The notes beneath the pieces were generated by a model that was not told the DNA's origin, made no database searches, and worked only from the letters and a program-made list of their open reading frames with translations. The position numbers and the translations under genes are program-made. Positions 9,425 through 19,380 of a stretch of 64,000 nucleotides of DNA are shown in pieces. The stretch lies in NCBI RefSeq assembly GCF_000276685.1, contig NC_018108.1, positions 372,001-436,000 on the forward strand. The letters run 5' to 3'. Origin of the DNA: Taylorella equigenitalis ATCC 35865. GTDB lineage: Bacteria > Pseudomonadota > Gammaproteobacteria > Burkholderiales > Burkholderiaceae_B. Within the stretch, counting starts at the first letter, position 1. Every line of letters starts with the position of its first letter.

Positions 9425-10199
9425 ATCAATCAAGGAACTTTTGCTTTATATTGCTCATCCGAAGTATATCGAGCACGGACCTGCCCATTCTGATTTTTCG
9501 TTAAATGTGCCGTTGGGTCGCATTTTTAAATGGGTGTTGTTGATGTGGTTGGTAGATTTAGTTATCTTTGCACCTATCGTTGTTGCCGTATCAAAAAACC
9601 TAGGTGTTGATAATCAAATCGATCCGACATTGCCATACTTGGTGCCATTGGCTGCTGTGTGGGCACCCATAGTTGAGGAGCTGATTTTTAGATTTTCTTT
9701 GCGACGTCCCATGTTTTGGATACTGTGTATACCACTTGGGATTATGGTGTTTGGATCTGGACCCATCTTTCTGAGTTTCGCTGTAGTTGGGGTTCTTGTT
9801 CTGGTTATTATTTATCTTGATAGTACGGGGAAATTGGAAGAGAAGTATGCATTGCCACCCAAATATAAGGCTGTGTATTATGCTTATTTCCCCTTTGTGT
9901 TCCACGCTTCGGTCATAGTTTTTGCGTGCCTTCATGTATTTAATTATGACATCGAAGAAGTCTCCGTCCTTATGTTTTTGCTGGTCGTACCGCAATTAGT
10001 AACTGGTTATGTGATTGCGTGGTTTAGGATGAAATATAGTTTTATTTCAGGAGTTGTATTTCACGCGATTTTTAATGGCGGACCTGTAATTTTAGTTTGG
10101 TTGGCAATGAAGGCATTAAAATCATTGCCACCAGAAGAGTATGAAAAAATAATGAAGAGCATGGAGTCCGTGTTCAATCCAATTTTAAATTTAATCTGA
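9417..10199 (+). CDS. CPBP family intramembrane metalloprotease
   Basis: Predicted 260-residue inner-membrane protein of the CPBP/Abi family (Rce1-like proteases). The three family motifs are visible: EELIFR (87-92), a His in CLHVF (173) and HAIFN (216-220). About seven hydrophobic segments surround them. The start at 9417 overlaps the end of pth by 8 bases and has a purine-rich site (AAAGAGGG) upstream; an upstream extension in the same frame only re-reads the pth tail. Substrate unknown. The position between pth and ychF suggests housekeeping expression rather than a bacteriocin-immunity role. Confidence 0.85.
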   Translation: MLKSIKELLLYIAHPKYIEHGPAHSDFSLNVPLGRIFKWVLLMWLVDLVIFAPIVVAVSKNLGVDNQIDPTLPYLVPLAAVWAPIVEELIFRFSLRRPMFWILCIPLGIMVFGSGPIFLSFAVVGVLVLVIIYLDSTGKLEEKYALPPKYKAVYYAYFPFVFHASVIVFACLHVFNYDIEEVSVLMFLLVVPQLVTGYVIAWFRMKYSFISGVVFHAIFNGGPVILVWLAMKALKSLPPEEYEKIMKSMESVFNPILNLI

Positions 10200-10207
10200 G
10201 GTTTTTA

Positions 10208-11298
10208 ATGGCATTACAATGTGGCATCGTGGGACTTCCTAATGTAGGAAAGTCGACTCTTTTTAACGCACTTACTAAAGCTGGCATTGCGGCGGAGAAT
10301 TATCCGTTCTGTACGATTGAGCCTAATGTTGGGATTGTGGAAGTTCCCGACCCACGTCTTGCAAAGCTTGCTGAGATAGTGAAGCCTGAGCGCGTGTTGC
10401 CTGCGACTGTGGAGTTTGTGGATATTGCAGGACTTGTGGCGGGTGCCTCTAAGGGAGAGGGGCTGGGGAATCAGTTCTTAGCGAACATACGCGAAACCGA
10501 TGCTGTTGTACATGTTGTGCGTTGCTTTGAAGATAGTAATGTTGTGCATGTGGCTGGTCGTGTAGATCCTGTAAGCGATATTGAGGTTATCAATACAGAA
10601 TTAGCACTTTCAGATTTAGCAACTGCCGAAAAGGCACTTTTGAAAAATCAGAAGGTAGCCCGTGCTGGAGATAAGGAAGCACAAAAGATGGTGGCTGTGC
10701 TTGAAAAAGTAGTTCCACATCTAAATGAAGCCAAAGCGATACGTTCTTTGGGTTTGGATGCTGACGAGCTACATGCCATCAAGTCTTTTGGTTTTATCAC
10801 TGCAAAACCTTGCATGTATGTGGCGAATGTTCGCGAAGATGGCTTTGAAAATAATCCACATCTTGAGGCTGTGCAAAATTATGCTGCTGCTGAAAATTCA
10901 CCCGTAATCTCGGTATGTGCCGCAATCGAAGCCGAAATTGCCGACCTTGATGATGAGGATAAAGAGATGTTTTTGGCCGATATGGGTATGGATGAGCCTG
11001 GCTTAAATCGCTTGATTCGTGCTGGATACGACCTTCTTGGACTACAGACTTACTTTACGGCAGGAGTTAAGGAGGTTCGTGCATGGACCATTCATAAAGG
11101 GGATACTGCCCCTAAAGCTGCAGGCGTAATTCATACTGATTTCGAGCGTGGATTTATCAGGGCACAAACGATTTCATACGATGACTTCATACAGTACAAA
11201 GGTGAGCAGGGTGCAAAAGAAGCAGGCAAAATGCGAGCTGAAGGTAAGGAATACGTCGTTAAAGATGGTGATGTTCTAAACTTTTTATTTAATGTTTA

Positions 11299-11299
<1 letters not shown>
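10208..11299 (+). CDS. ychF: YchF, Obg-like ATPase
   Basis: Universally conserved P-loop NTPase that binds ribosomes and prefers ATP. The 363-residue length is standard. It shows the P-loop GLPNVGKS (9-16), DIAG (72-75), and NVRE in place of the NKxD guanine motif, which is the YchF hallmark explaining ATP preference. A C-terminal TGS domain ends with the typical [11 protein letters not shown]. It lies 8 bases after the CPBP gene and is the last gene of the pth run. Its stop codon falls at the edge of a tandem-repeat tract shared with the convergent ferredoxin gene. Confidence 0.98.
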
Positions 11300-12194
<895 letters not shown>

Positions 12195-12198
<4 letters not shown>

Positions 12199-12758
12199 AT
12201 ATTGTCTCTTTTTAATTTAAATAAATAAAAATAAACCTGTCCTGCTTTCGATTCACGCAAAAGCTCAAATGATTCGTTCAATGTTTGCGGTTTGTTCGAT
12301 TCGATGTATACAAGCCCTTGTGGCAATAAAATCTGTTCTAAATATGGTTTAGTAGTCTCTAGCAAATCGCTGTTGAATGGAGGGTCGAGCAATACTAAAT
12401 CGAACCTACTTGCATCCATGCGCTCTAAGATCTTGGGCACTCCAAGTGAGTTTATACGCACTGCATCTGCCTTAAGTTTATCGCGGGACTTACGTAATTC
12501 CTCGATTACTTTGGGATTCTGATCAGAAAGAAGTACATATCTAGCACCCCTAGAAGTAGCTTCAAAGCCCAAAGCTCCAGTTCCCGCAAATAAATCAAGC
12601 ACAGATTTATCTTCGTAAACTCCATACCAAAAATGGTCAATCCAGTTATATAAAGTCTCGCGAACACGGTCTGGTGTAGGTCGAAATCCATCAATTTCTA
12701 ATACTGGTAATGTTGATTTCTTATACTGACCACCGATAATGCGAACAGTGCGACCCAT
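12195..12758 (-). CDS. rsmD: 16S rRNA (guanine966-N2)-methyltransferase
   Basis: SAM-dependent enzyme that methylates G966 of 16S rRNA in the assembled 30S subunit. The 187-residue protein begins with the RsmD signature (VRIIGGQYK), has SAM motif [14 protein letters not shown] near residue 55 and the catalytic DPPF motif near 125. It is the first gene of rsmD-coaD-fdx and is transcribed divergently from ftsY across an 83-base gap, the rsmD/ftsY pairing common in proteobacteria. Confidence 0.97.
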
Positions 12759-12841
12759 AGGTCAAAATATCCAATTAAAACGATAATTATAAAATAAATT
12801 TTATAGTTAAAATAAATGCTTAATTAGTAAATTATCTTGTT

Positions 12842-14380
12842 ATGTTTAGATTTTTTAAAAGAAAGAAAAAAGAAGAGCCTGTAGTTGAGGAAAAGATTGA
12901 AGCTGACGTTGATGAGCAGTCTCAAGAGCAAGTTATTGCAGATGCAGGGCATGAAAGAGGCGAGCATGAAAGTCATGGGCATGAAAATCAGACTTACGAT
13001 CCGTCTCATGACATACGAGAAACCCAAGAGCCTGCAGAGGCTATAACAAGCCCAGATTCTTCTTTTGATTCTCTGTGGCCGACACCTGATGCAAATGGAA
13101 AGGTTCGTATAAAAATTTCTTTATCGGATGCGCTACCTCCGATTAGCGAGGAAGAGTTAGAGAAAGCGGCCTTAGCGGAAGTCCGTGAAGATGATTTAAG
13201 TCGTTTTGGATATGTGGATTCTGATGATGAATCTGTGGAATTTGAGGAAGAGCAGGTGCAAGGGAGGTCTGCTCAGGAGGCGGGTGTGAAGCCCGACCAT
13301 AAGCCAGAGCCCTGTGAGTCAGAGGCCGACCATAAGCCCAAGGCAGACCATGAGATTGAGCCCGAGCTCCTTGAGCCCGACCTCCGTGAGCCAGAACCCA
13401 CAGACCCCTCAGACCCCTCAGAACCCTCAGAATCCTCTGAGCCTGAAGTTGAGCATAAGACACTATCACCATCAGAAAAAAAAGGCTGGTTCTCACGTCT
13501 TAAAAAAGGCTTATCAAGATCGAATATAGGAACTATTTTTGTCGGCACTCGTATTGACGAAGAACTATTTGAAGAGCTTGAAAACTCATTACTAATGGCC
13601 GACGCAGGGGTTATTGCCACCCAAAAGATAATTAGCGAATTAAGACAAGCCGTCAAAAAGCAACACCTTGAGGACGCAGATCAGGTAAAACACGCACTCA
13701 CGCAGATTATTGCTCAGCATCTGAAACCGCTTGAGAAGATTTTCGATATACATGAAGATCGCACAAATGTTGTTATGATCGCAGGTGTCAATGGGGCTGG
13801 AAAAACCACCTCTATCGGTAAACTGGCTTATCATTTTCAGGCTCACGGTGCTAGTCTGCTTCTAGCTGCAGGGGATACATTTAGGGCGGCCGCACGAGAA
13901 CAGCTTCAACAGTGGGGTCTTAAAAACAATGTGCAGGTCATCTCTCAGCAAGGGGGCGATCCCGCTTCTGTGGCGTTTGATGCAGTGAATTCAGGCATTG
14001 CTAAGAAAACCACTGTTGTTATGATTGATACTGCAGGACGTCTGCCTACACAGACTCATCTTATGGAAGAGCTTAAAAAAATTAAGCGTGTAATCACGAA
14101 GGCTGAAAGCTCAGCACCCCATGAGGTTTTGCTTGTGGTCGATGGCAATACTGGACAAAACGCCCTCGCACAAATTAAAGCATTTGATGAGGCTATCGGG
14201 CTTACAGGACTACTAGTTACTAAACTTGATGGAACCGCAAAAGGCGGTGTACTCGTAGCTATGGCTTCTGGAGTACAAGGAGTGCGTACAGTGCCAGTTT
14301 ATTGGATTGGAGTAGGTGAATCCTTAGAGGATCTACAGCCATTTGTGGCCGAGGAATTTGCACAGGCATTGGTGGGGTAA
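12842..14380 (+). CDS. ftsY: Signal recognition particle receptor FtsY
   Basis: GTPase that docks SRP-ribosome complexes at the inner membrane for co-translational insertion. Residues 1 to about 210 form a highly charged, Glu/Asp/His-rich A domain with imperfect Pro-Asp/Glu-Ser repeats (DPSDPSEPSE). The NG domain follows: four-helix N domain from about 215, P-loop GVNGAGKTT near 315, DTAGRLPT, and TKLDGTAKGG near 460. The NG core is normal. The repeat part of the A domain is unlikely to be conserved in length. The stop is directly adjacent to that of the convergent CYTH-CHAD gene, with no base between. Confidence 0.97.
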   Translation: MFRFFKRKKKEEPVVEEKIEADVDEQSQEQVIADAGHERGEHESHGHENQTYDPSHDIRETQEPAEAITSPDSSFDSLWPTPDANGKVRIKISLSDALPPISEEELEKAALAEVREDDLSRFGYVDSDDESVEFEEEQVQGRSAQEAGVKPDHKPEPCESEADHKPKADHEIEPELLEPDLREPEPTDPSDPSEPSESSEPEVEHKTLSPSEKKGWFSRLKKGLSRSNIGTIFVGTRIDEELFEELENSLLMADAGVIATQKIISELRQAVKKQHLEDADQVKHALTQIIAQHLKPLEKIFDIHEDRTNVVMIAGVNGAGKTTSIGKLAYHFQAHGASLLLAAGDTFRAAAREQLQQWGLKNNVQVISQQGGDPASVAFDAVNSGIAKKTTVVMIDTAGRLPTQTHLMEELKKIKRVITKAESSAPHEVLLVVDGNTGQNALAQIKAFDEAIGLTGLLVTKLDGTAKGGVLVAMASGVQGVRTVPVYWIGVGESLEDLQPFVAEEFAQALVG

Positions 14381-16120
14381 TTATCCACCAAATCTAATCC
14401 TTCTCGGCATTTTCCTATGTACCGCATCAGCCTCTTCACGCATCATCTCAATATGTGCCGACAACCAGCCCACAGCAAACCAAGCCTGTTTATGCGTATT
14501 TACCAAATTTGAGAAATAGACGTGGGCAGTAGCGTAATCGTTAAGCTGCCCAAATACCTCCTGAGCTTCTATAAGTCGCTTATTTACACGTCCTAAACGA
14601 CTTGCACCTTCCATATTTTCATATACATTTAGGGCATAACGTATTTTCTTAATTTTTTTACGCAAATCGTGATAATTCTCTATATCCGCTTTATCTCTTG
14701 TTTTCCAGTGGTTTACTATCGATTTATACCACTTCGATAAACGTCTTTCTATTTTGTAGATTAGTAAAGATTCGCCCGTAGTTCCAGGCGTAAGTGGAAT
14801 GATATCTACTAATTTATCTTGAATTGGTACGTCGGAACTTTCAGCCACTGAACTTGCACCTTCAACTCCGATAAGGGCTTGGGATAACATTCTGCGAGCT
14901 GGTATTGGCTTAGATTCAGGTTCTGCTGTAGTCGACAGGTTTTCAGATTTCGCTTCTGTACTTAGTGGGTCGCTCTCAACCACTTCAACTTCATTTTGGG
15001 GTGGCAATGGATCCGCATTAGGAGCTGTAGCCACCCATCTCATAATTTGTATTAATAATGTTTGAAATTCTGCTTCTTTAGCAATTTCTGAAGCGGGTTT
15101 ACCGTTGTAATGACTGACCTTTATAGGAGGCATGCCAGCCTTAATTAATGGTGGCAATATCGTCTCAAGCATCACATCCGTGTCACGAGTTTCACCGAAG
15201 CGTCCAAAATACTCTTTTAATAAAAGCTGTAGTTCGGGATTTGGTAGGTGTGCTATACCATCAAACAATCTCCAATTAGATATAAGTCTACGAATGCCTA
15301 CACGCAATTGATGAACATGCTCACTTTTAGCGGTTTTAGCTACTCCAGCTGTATCGATCTCGGCAAGCAAAGCAGCGTTTGATGATATTTGATCTACACA
15401 CTCTTCAGTCAATTTGCACAGAGCCTTAGTGGCTGTAAGATACTTTTGTATAAATATGGGCTGAGCCTTTTTTTCGCTCCAAAATTTTTGAGTTTCAGCC
15501 AGTTCTATGGCTGCCTGATGTTGTGGTTCGGCCGAATAAATTTTGTTATGAATATTAGCCAGTGCATCGCCTCGATGTGCTTTTGTGCGGTTATCGAGTA
15601 TAAGGCCATGCTCTTTAGTCCAACGAGTAGCCATATCAAAAATAGAGCAAACTTGACCTGAAACTAACTCAAATTCAATTTCGTTAATAGGCAGTTCAAG
15701 AGCGCCTGCACGAACAACTCCTGTGTCATAGGCAATTTCAACGGTTCCATGCTTTACGCGTTGTTTTTTGCATAAGCGTTCAATGTGAGTTTCAAATCTG
15801 CACTCAAGTTCTTCTGTTAATTTTGAAATTACAATTTCAGCTGCGGTACCTGCATAAAGGCTAAGATCTAGAATAGGTGCGTGTCTTGAATGATTTAGCT
15901 CTAAGCGACTAAATTGACTTTCACCTGCCATTTTTAATGTCTGTACCCAAGAATCACCCTCAAGTCGCAATCTTATCGAGGTCTTAGCCTTTGCAAGTTG
16001 ACGGCTGGGGGTGTCGAAATACATAGCACGTAGAGTTAGTTTTGTAGCACTATTGAGTGAATTTTTTACTGATTCACGAGCAGATAGGGGCACGTGAAGC
16101 TTTATTTCTTGTTCGGACAT
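14381..16120 (-). CDS. CYTH-CHAD domain protein (putative inorganic triphosphatase / polyphosphate-associated)
   Basis: 579 residues. The N-terminal CYTH domain (1 to about 200) starts with EQEIKLHV, a form of the ExExK motif that binds triphosphates and metals, followed by Arg/Lys-rich strands (SIRLRLEG). The CHAD domain (about 245-560) is an alpha-helical, histidine- and arginine-rich domain with HVHQLRVGIRRL near its start. CYTH proteins of this class, such as E. coli YgiF, hydrolyse inorganic triphosphate; CHAD domains bind polyphosphate. A low-complexity stretch (about 365-420) interrupts the CHAD region. Activity here is inferred from the family. Confidence 0.88.
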   Translation of the reverse strand: MSEQEIKLHVPLSARESVKNSLNSATKLTLRAMYFDTPSRQLAKAKTSIRLRLEGDSWVQTLKMAGESQFSRLELNHSRHAPILDLSLYAGTAAEIVISKLTEELECRFETHIERLCKKQRVKHGTVEIAYDTGVVRAGALELPINEIEFELVSGQVCSIFDMATRWTKEHGLILDNRTKAHRGDALANIHNKIYSAEPQHQAAIELAETQKFWSEKKAQPIFIQKYLTATKALCKLTEECVDQISSNAALLAEIDTAGVAKTAKSEHVHQLRVGIRRLISNWRLFDGIAHLPNPELQLLLKEYFGRFGETRDTDVMLETILPPLIKAGMPPIKVSHYNGKPASEIAKEAEFQTLLIQIMRWVATAPNADPLPPQNEVEVVESDPLSTEAKSENLSTTAEPESKPIPARRMLSQALIGVEGASSVAESSDVPIQDKLVDIIPLTPGTTGESLLIYKIERRLSKWYKSIVNHWKTRDKADIENYHDLRKKIKKIRYALNVYENMEGASRLGRVNKRLIEAQEVFGQLNDYATAHVYFSNLVNTHKQAWFAVGWLSAHIEMMREEADAVHRKMPRRIRFGG

Positions 16121-16208
16121 GAGCGGGCGGTAAATGTTAAAGTATTATTTCAATACGATAAAATACCATAAAAATTAATGATTTATGAAATATGTGTTGC
16201 TTAAATCG

Positions 16209-16676
16209 CTAAATTGAGTTTGGATCTATTATCTGCTTAAGCTCACTAAGTGACTTAAGAATTTTTTTAGAATCCGTTTCTTTTAAATCGCCCATCAATT
16301 CCTTAAGTAGTTCATTAAGCCCCTCGTGAGCTTTTTTAAGAACTTTTTTACCTTTAGTTGTGAGGTTAAGGGTAATGGTTCGACCGTCATCTATACTTTC
16401 GTTTTTACGTATGAATCCGTCTTCTTCCAGTACTTTTACTACATTAGTAATATTGCCATCTGAAACCATAAGACGCTCTGAAATTTCACCCATTTTAAGC
16501 CCATAACGAGAGCTGTTTATATGAGCTAGAATTTCAAATCTTGTAGGTGTGAGATTGTGGACTGTTCTTAAATACTCACGTACTTGACGATTGATAATTT
16601 GATTGCAGGCATTAAGACGAAGCCAGATTCTGGCTTGTGTAGTATCGCTTGATGAGAGGCGGCTTTCAATATCCAT
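16209..16676 (-). CDS. MarR-family transcriptional regulator
   Basis: 155 residues with a winged helix-turn-helix. The segment LKMGEISERLMVSDGNIT (about 60-77) is the recognition helix region and DDGRTITLNLT the wing. Flanking helices would form the dimer interface. It is divergent from ribB across about 80 bases, so it could regulate itself or ribBX, but no operator half-sites stand out. Ligand unknown. Confidence 0.9.
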   Translation of the reverse strand: MDIESRLSSSDTTQARIWLRLNACNQIINRQVREYLRTVHNLTPTRFEILAHINSSRYGLKMGEISERLMVSDGNITNVVKVLEEDGFIRKNESIDDGRTITLNLTTKGKKVLKKAHEGLNELLKELMGDLKETDSKKILKSLSELKQIIDPNSI

Positions 16677-16757
16677 GACACTTCTTTGGTGGCAATGTCC
16701 TCTTAGTATATCAAACTAGGAGTGCTAAAATCCCAACGAAATAAAGTTGGAAATATC

Positions 16758-17936
16758 ATGAAAACTAAACTTAATTACGAAACAAGAGTGAAATTAGATT
16801 TAGAGGTTAAAGAAGAATTTGACATATCCCCAATTACAGAAATTATTGAAGATTTGCGATTAGGGAAAATGGTCATCATCGTAGATGAAGAAAACCGCGA
16901 AAATGAGGGTGATTTGATGATGGCGGCTGATTTTATAACCCCTGAAGCTATTAATTTTATGGTCACCCATGCAAGAGGATTAGTCTGTCTTACTCTTACT
17001 CATGAAAGATGTGATGAGCTCGGATTGCCTATGATGACATCGAATAATAGGTCTGGATTTGGCACAAACTTTACAACATCAATAGAAGCCGCAGAAGGGG
17101 TGACTACGGGGATTTCTGCTGCTGATAGAGCTCACACAGTCAAAGTAGCTATTTCTAAAAATTCAAAACCTACCGATTTAGTACAGCCGGGTCATATATT
17201 TCCAGTTCGATCTGTCCCTGGTGGAGTTTTGATTAGGGCTGGGCATACGGAAGCAGGTTGTGATTTAACCAAGTTAGCTGGACTTACGCCGGCATCTGTA
17301 ATTTGTGAAATCATGAACACTGATGGGACTATGTCACGACTTCCCGATTTGATGGAATTTGCTAAGCATCACGGCATTAAGATTGGTACTATCGTTGATT
17401 TAATTCAGTATAGAAACGAACACGAGTCTATGATTGAACGCATAGGAGAGTGTGAATTAGCAACTAGCTGGGGTATGTTTAAGGCTTATGCTTATAAGGA
17501 TAAATCTTTTGGATCTCCTCATATTGCACTAGTAAAAGGTGACATTGAGGAAGGTCTTGAAACTCTAGTTAGGGTACACGAGCCTACGAATGTCTTGGAT
17601 TTGCTAGATATGGAAGGGCAGTCGCATAGTTGGTCATTGCCAAAAGCAATAGAAAAAATATCAAAATCCGATCGTGGTGTAATCGTACTTTTAAATGCAC
17701 AGGGAAATGAAGGTGGTCTTATGAATTCGCTTGCGAAATGGGGGCGGTCAGAGGCGGAGGACGAGACTAAGTCTAAGGCTACAAAATCTGAACACTATGA
17801 CATGAGAACATACGGTATCGGAGCTCAGATTCTACGTGATTTGGGGGTTGGCAAAATGAAGTTATTAAGCCATCCTTTGCGGTTACCCTCTATGACTGGA
17901 TTCTCCCTAGAAGTCACAGGGTATGAGCAAGCCTAA
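16758..17936 (+). CDS. ribB: 3,4-dihydroxy-2-butanone-4-phosphate synthase fused to a non-canonical RibA-like domain (RibBX)
   Basis: Makes the four-carbon riboflavin precursor from ribulose 5-phosphate. The RibB domain (about 25-230) has DEENRENEGDL (43-53) and RAGHTEAGCDL. The C-terminal half (about 235-392) resembles GTP cyclohydrolase II but has RVHEPTNVLDLL where the true enzyme carries its zinc-binding cysteines, so this half should not have GCHII activity. Such RibBX hybrids are known. I chose ATG 16758 because the GTG at 16722 has its purine box too close; the 12-residue longer form is possible. ribH follows after a repeat-containing gap. No FMN riboswitch is recognisable. Confidence 0.9.
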   Translation: MKTKLNYETRVKLDLEVKEEFDISPITEIIEDLRLGKMVIIVDEENRENEGDLMMAADFITPEAINFMVTHARGLVCLTLTHERCDELGLPMMTSNNRSGFGTNFTTSIEAAEGVTTGISAADRAHTVKVAISKNSKPTDLVQPGHIFPVRSVPGGVLIRAGHTEAGCDLTKLAGLTPASVICEIMNTDGTMSRLPDLMEFAKHHGIKIGTIVDLIQYRNEHESMIERIGECELATSWGMFKAYAYKDKSFGSPHIALVKGDIEEGLETLVRVHEPTNVLDLLDMEGQSHSWSLPKAIEKISKSDRGVIVLLNAQGNEGGLMNSLAKWGRSEAEDETKSKATKSEHYDMRTYGIGAQILRDLGVGKMKLLSHPLRLPSMTGFSLEVTGYEQA

Positions 17937-18001
17937 AGTTTGGATTGAGCGTGGCTATGAACAAGTATGAAGTTGAGTATGAGGGTTTGTACGATTAGGT
18001 T

Positions 18002-18093
18002 GGAAATTAAGCTTGCTTGTTTGATGTGAGTAGCTCGGAAATTAAGCTTGAGTGTTTGGTGTGAGCAGTTTGGAAATTAAGCTTGAGGGTGGA
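18002..18093 (+). repeat. 35-base tandem repeat (2.6 copies) between ribBX and ribH
   Basis: Units at 18002-18036 and 18037-18071 share GGAAATTAAGCTTG and TGTGAG; a third partial copy starts at 18072. The surrounding 17937-18110 region is G/T-rich and carries no gene. No regulatory role is evident beyond possible length variation upstream of ribH. Confidence 0.8.
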
Positions 18094-18109
18094 TAAAATT
18101 GTCCACCCT
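18086..18109 (+). promoter_or_regulatory. Stem-loop between ribBX and ribH
   Basis: AGGGTGGA (18086-18093) pairs with TCCACCCT (18102-18109) over an 8-base loop. It is followed by TAATATT rather than a T-run, so it is at best a weak terminator. A TATAAT at 18136-18141 just downstream is a plausible -10 box for ribH, though no good -35 is paired with it. Confidence 0.4.
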
Positions 18110-18183
18110 TAATATTGGTGTCAAGTCTAAATCCGTATAATTAATTTATAATCTTTAACACCACTACTTACTTAGGAGCTTCT

Positions 18184-18924
18184 ATGAAACCTTACACTAT
18201 GGAACCAGATCGCAACGGAGAAGACCTTTATATTGGTATCGCTCTAAGCAGATTTAACGAAGAAATTGCATATGCCGAACTAGAAGCTTGCCTCGACGAG
18301 CTTGAGAGTTTAGGAGTCGATGAAAGCCAAGTTATGGTTGTTACTGTTCCTGGCTCTCTTGAGCTTGGTATAGCTTTACAACAAATGGCTATGAGTTACG
18401 AATTCGACGCATTGATCGCATTTGGAGCGGTTGTTCGAGGTGATACTTATCATTTTGATGTTGTGGCTAATGAAAGTGCATCTGCTATTTCAAAAGTTTC
18501 TCTCGAGATGAATATCCCTATCGCAAACGGCGTTCTTACTGTAGAATCTGCAGACCAAGCACATCAAAGGGCTGAGGAAAAGGGTCGTGATTGTGCAGTG
18601 GTTGCGGTTGAGTTGGCTAATCTTATGGTAGCTCTCGTGCCAGAGGGTGAAGATATTGACGAAGACGAGGATTTTGAGTATTTCGTCGATGGTGAAGACG
18701 ACATGGATTATGACGATGAAGAAGAGTTCGAGTTAGATGAGGACGAGGACGACTTCGAAGACGAAGATGAAGACTTCGATGACGAGGACGATGAAGAGGA
18801 CGAAGACGACTTCGAAGATGAAGACGATGATTCAGATGATTCAGATGATGAAGAAGACGACGATGACGATGACTTCGAAGATGATGACGATGATGGAGAC
18901 GATGAAGAAGATCGTCGCAAATAA
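18184..18924 (+). CDS. ribH: 6,7-dimethyl-8-ribityllumazine synthase with an extreme acidic C-terminal tail
   Basis: Penultimate enzyme of riboflavin synthesis, usually an icosahedral 60-mer or a pentamer. Residues 1 to about 155 are the normal enzyme: SRFNEEI near the substrate site, VPGSLELG and [12 protein letters not shown]. From about 157 to 246 the protein is almost only Asp and Glu with a few Phe, Tyr and Ser, ending DRRK. A normal RibH is about 150-160 residues, so the tail adds more than half again. The tail DNA is built of GAC/GAT/GAA/GAG triplets and is prone to length change. A clear AGGAG site precedes the start. nusB follows after 21 bases, the classical ribH-nusB pairing. Confidence 0.95.
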   Translation: MKPYTMEPDRNGEDLYIGIALSRFNEEIAYAELEACLDELESLGVDESQVMVVTVPGSLELGIALQQMAMSYEFDALIAFGAVVRGDTYHFDVVANESASAISKVSLEMNIPIANGVLTVESADQAHQRAEEKGRDCAVVAVELANLMVALVPEGEDIDEDEDFEYFVDGEDDMDYDDEEEFELDEDEDDFEDEDEDFDDEDDEEDEDDFEDEDDDSDDSDDEEDDDDDDFEDDDDDGDDEEDRRK

Positions 18925-18945
18925 TATTTTTGGAGGCTTTATTTA

Positions 18946-19380
18946 ATGGGGCAAAAAATCGGCACCAGTGCTAGACACACAGCTAGAGAGCTTGTAGTGC
19001 AAGGTTTGTATTCTTGGCTTTTATCTAATGAAAGCCAGGACATTGCCAGCGTAGATTCTCATATCAGAGAACAGGAAAACTTTGATTTTGCGGATTTAAA
19101 TCTCTATAAAACTTCTCTTTATGGAGTAATTCAAAATGCTGATTCTCTTAGAGAGGAGTTTGCCCCATTTATAAGTCGCTCTGCTTCTGAACTTTCGCCA
19201 GTTGAGCATGCCATCATGCTACTTGCAACTTATGAATTGCTACATTTCCCAGAAACTCCGTATCGAGTAGTTATAAATGAAGCTATCGAATTAGCTAAAG
19301 AGTTCGGGGGGACTGATGGATTTAAATTTATTAATGGTGCTTTAGATAAACTAGCCGAAAAGATAAGAGTTCATGAGTAG
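18946..19380 (+). CDS. nusB: Transcription antitermination factor NusB
   Basis: 144 residues, the normal size. With NusE/S10 it binds boxA RNA of rRNA operons to suppress early termination. It opens with SARHTARELVVQGLY, the arginine-rich RNA-binding helix, and contains ELSPVEHAIMLLATYELL and the conserved YRVVINEAIELAKEFGG. It lies between ribH and thiL, overlapping thiL by 8 bases. The boxA sequences it would recognise are seen in the rrn operon of this window. Confidence 0.97.
   Translation: MGQKIGTSARHTARELVVQGLYSWLLSNESQDIASVDSHIREQENFDFADLNLYKTSLYGVIQNADSLREEFAPFISRSASELSPVEHAIMLLATYELLHFPETPYRVVINEAIELAKEFGGTDGFKFINGALDKLAEKIRVHE

Noticed and set aside
16681-16757. FMN riboswitch ahead of ribBX
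   Set aside because: The gap is too short and lacks the conserved RFN elements.
18708-18920. Poly-Ser open frame on the minus strand
   Set aside because: It is the antisense of the acidic ribH tail; no start signal or protein character.
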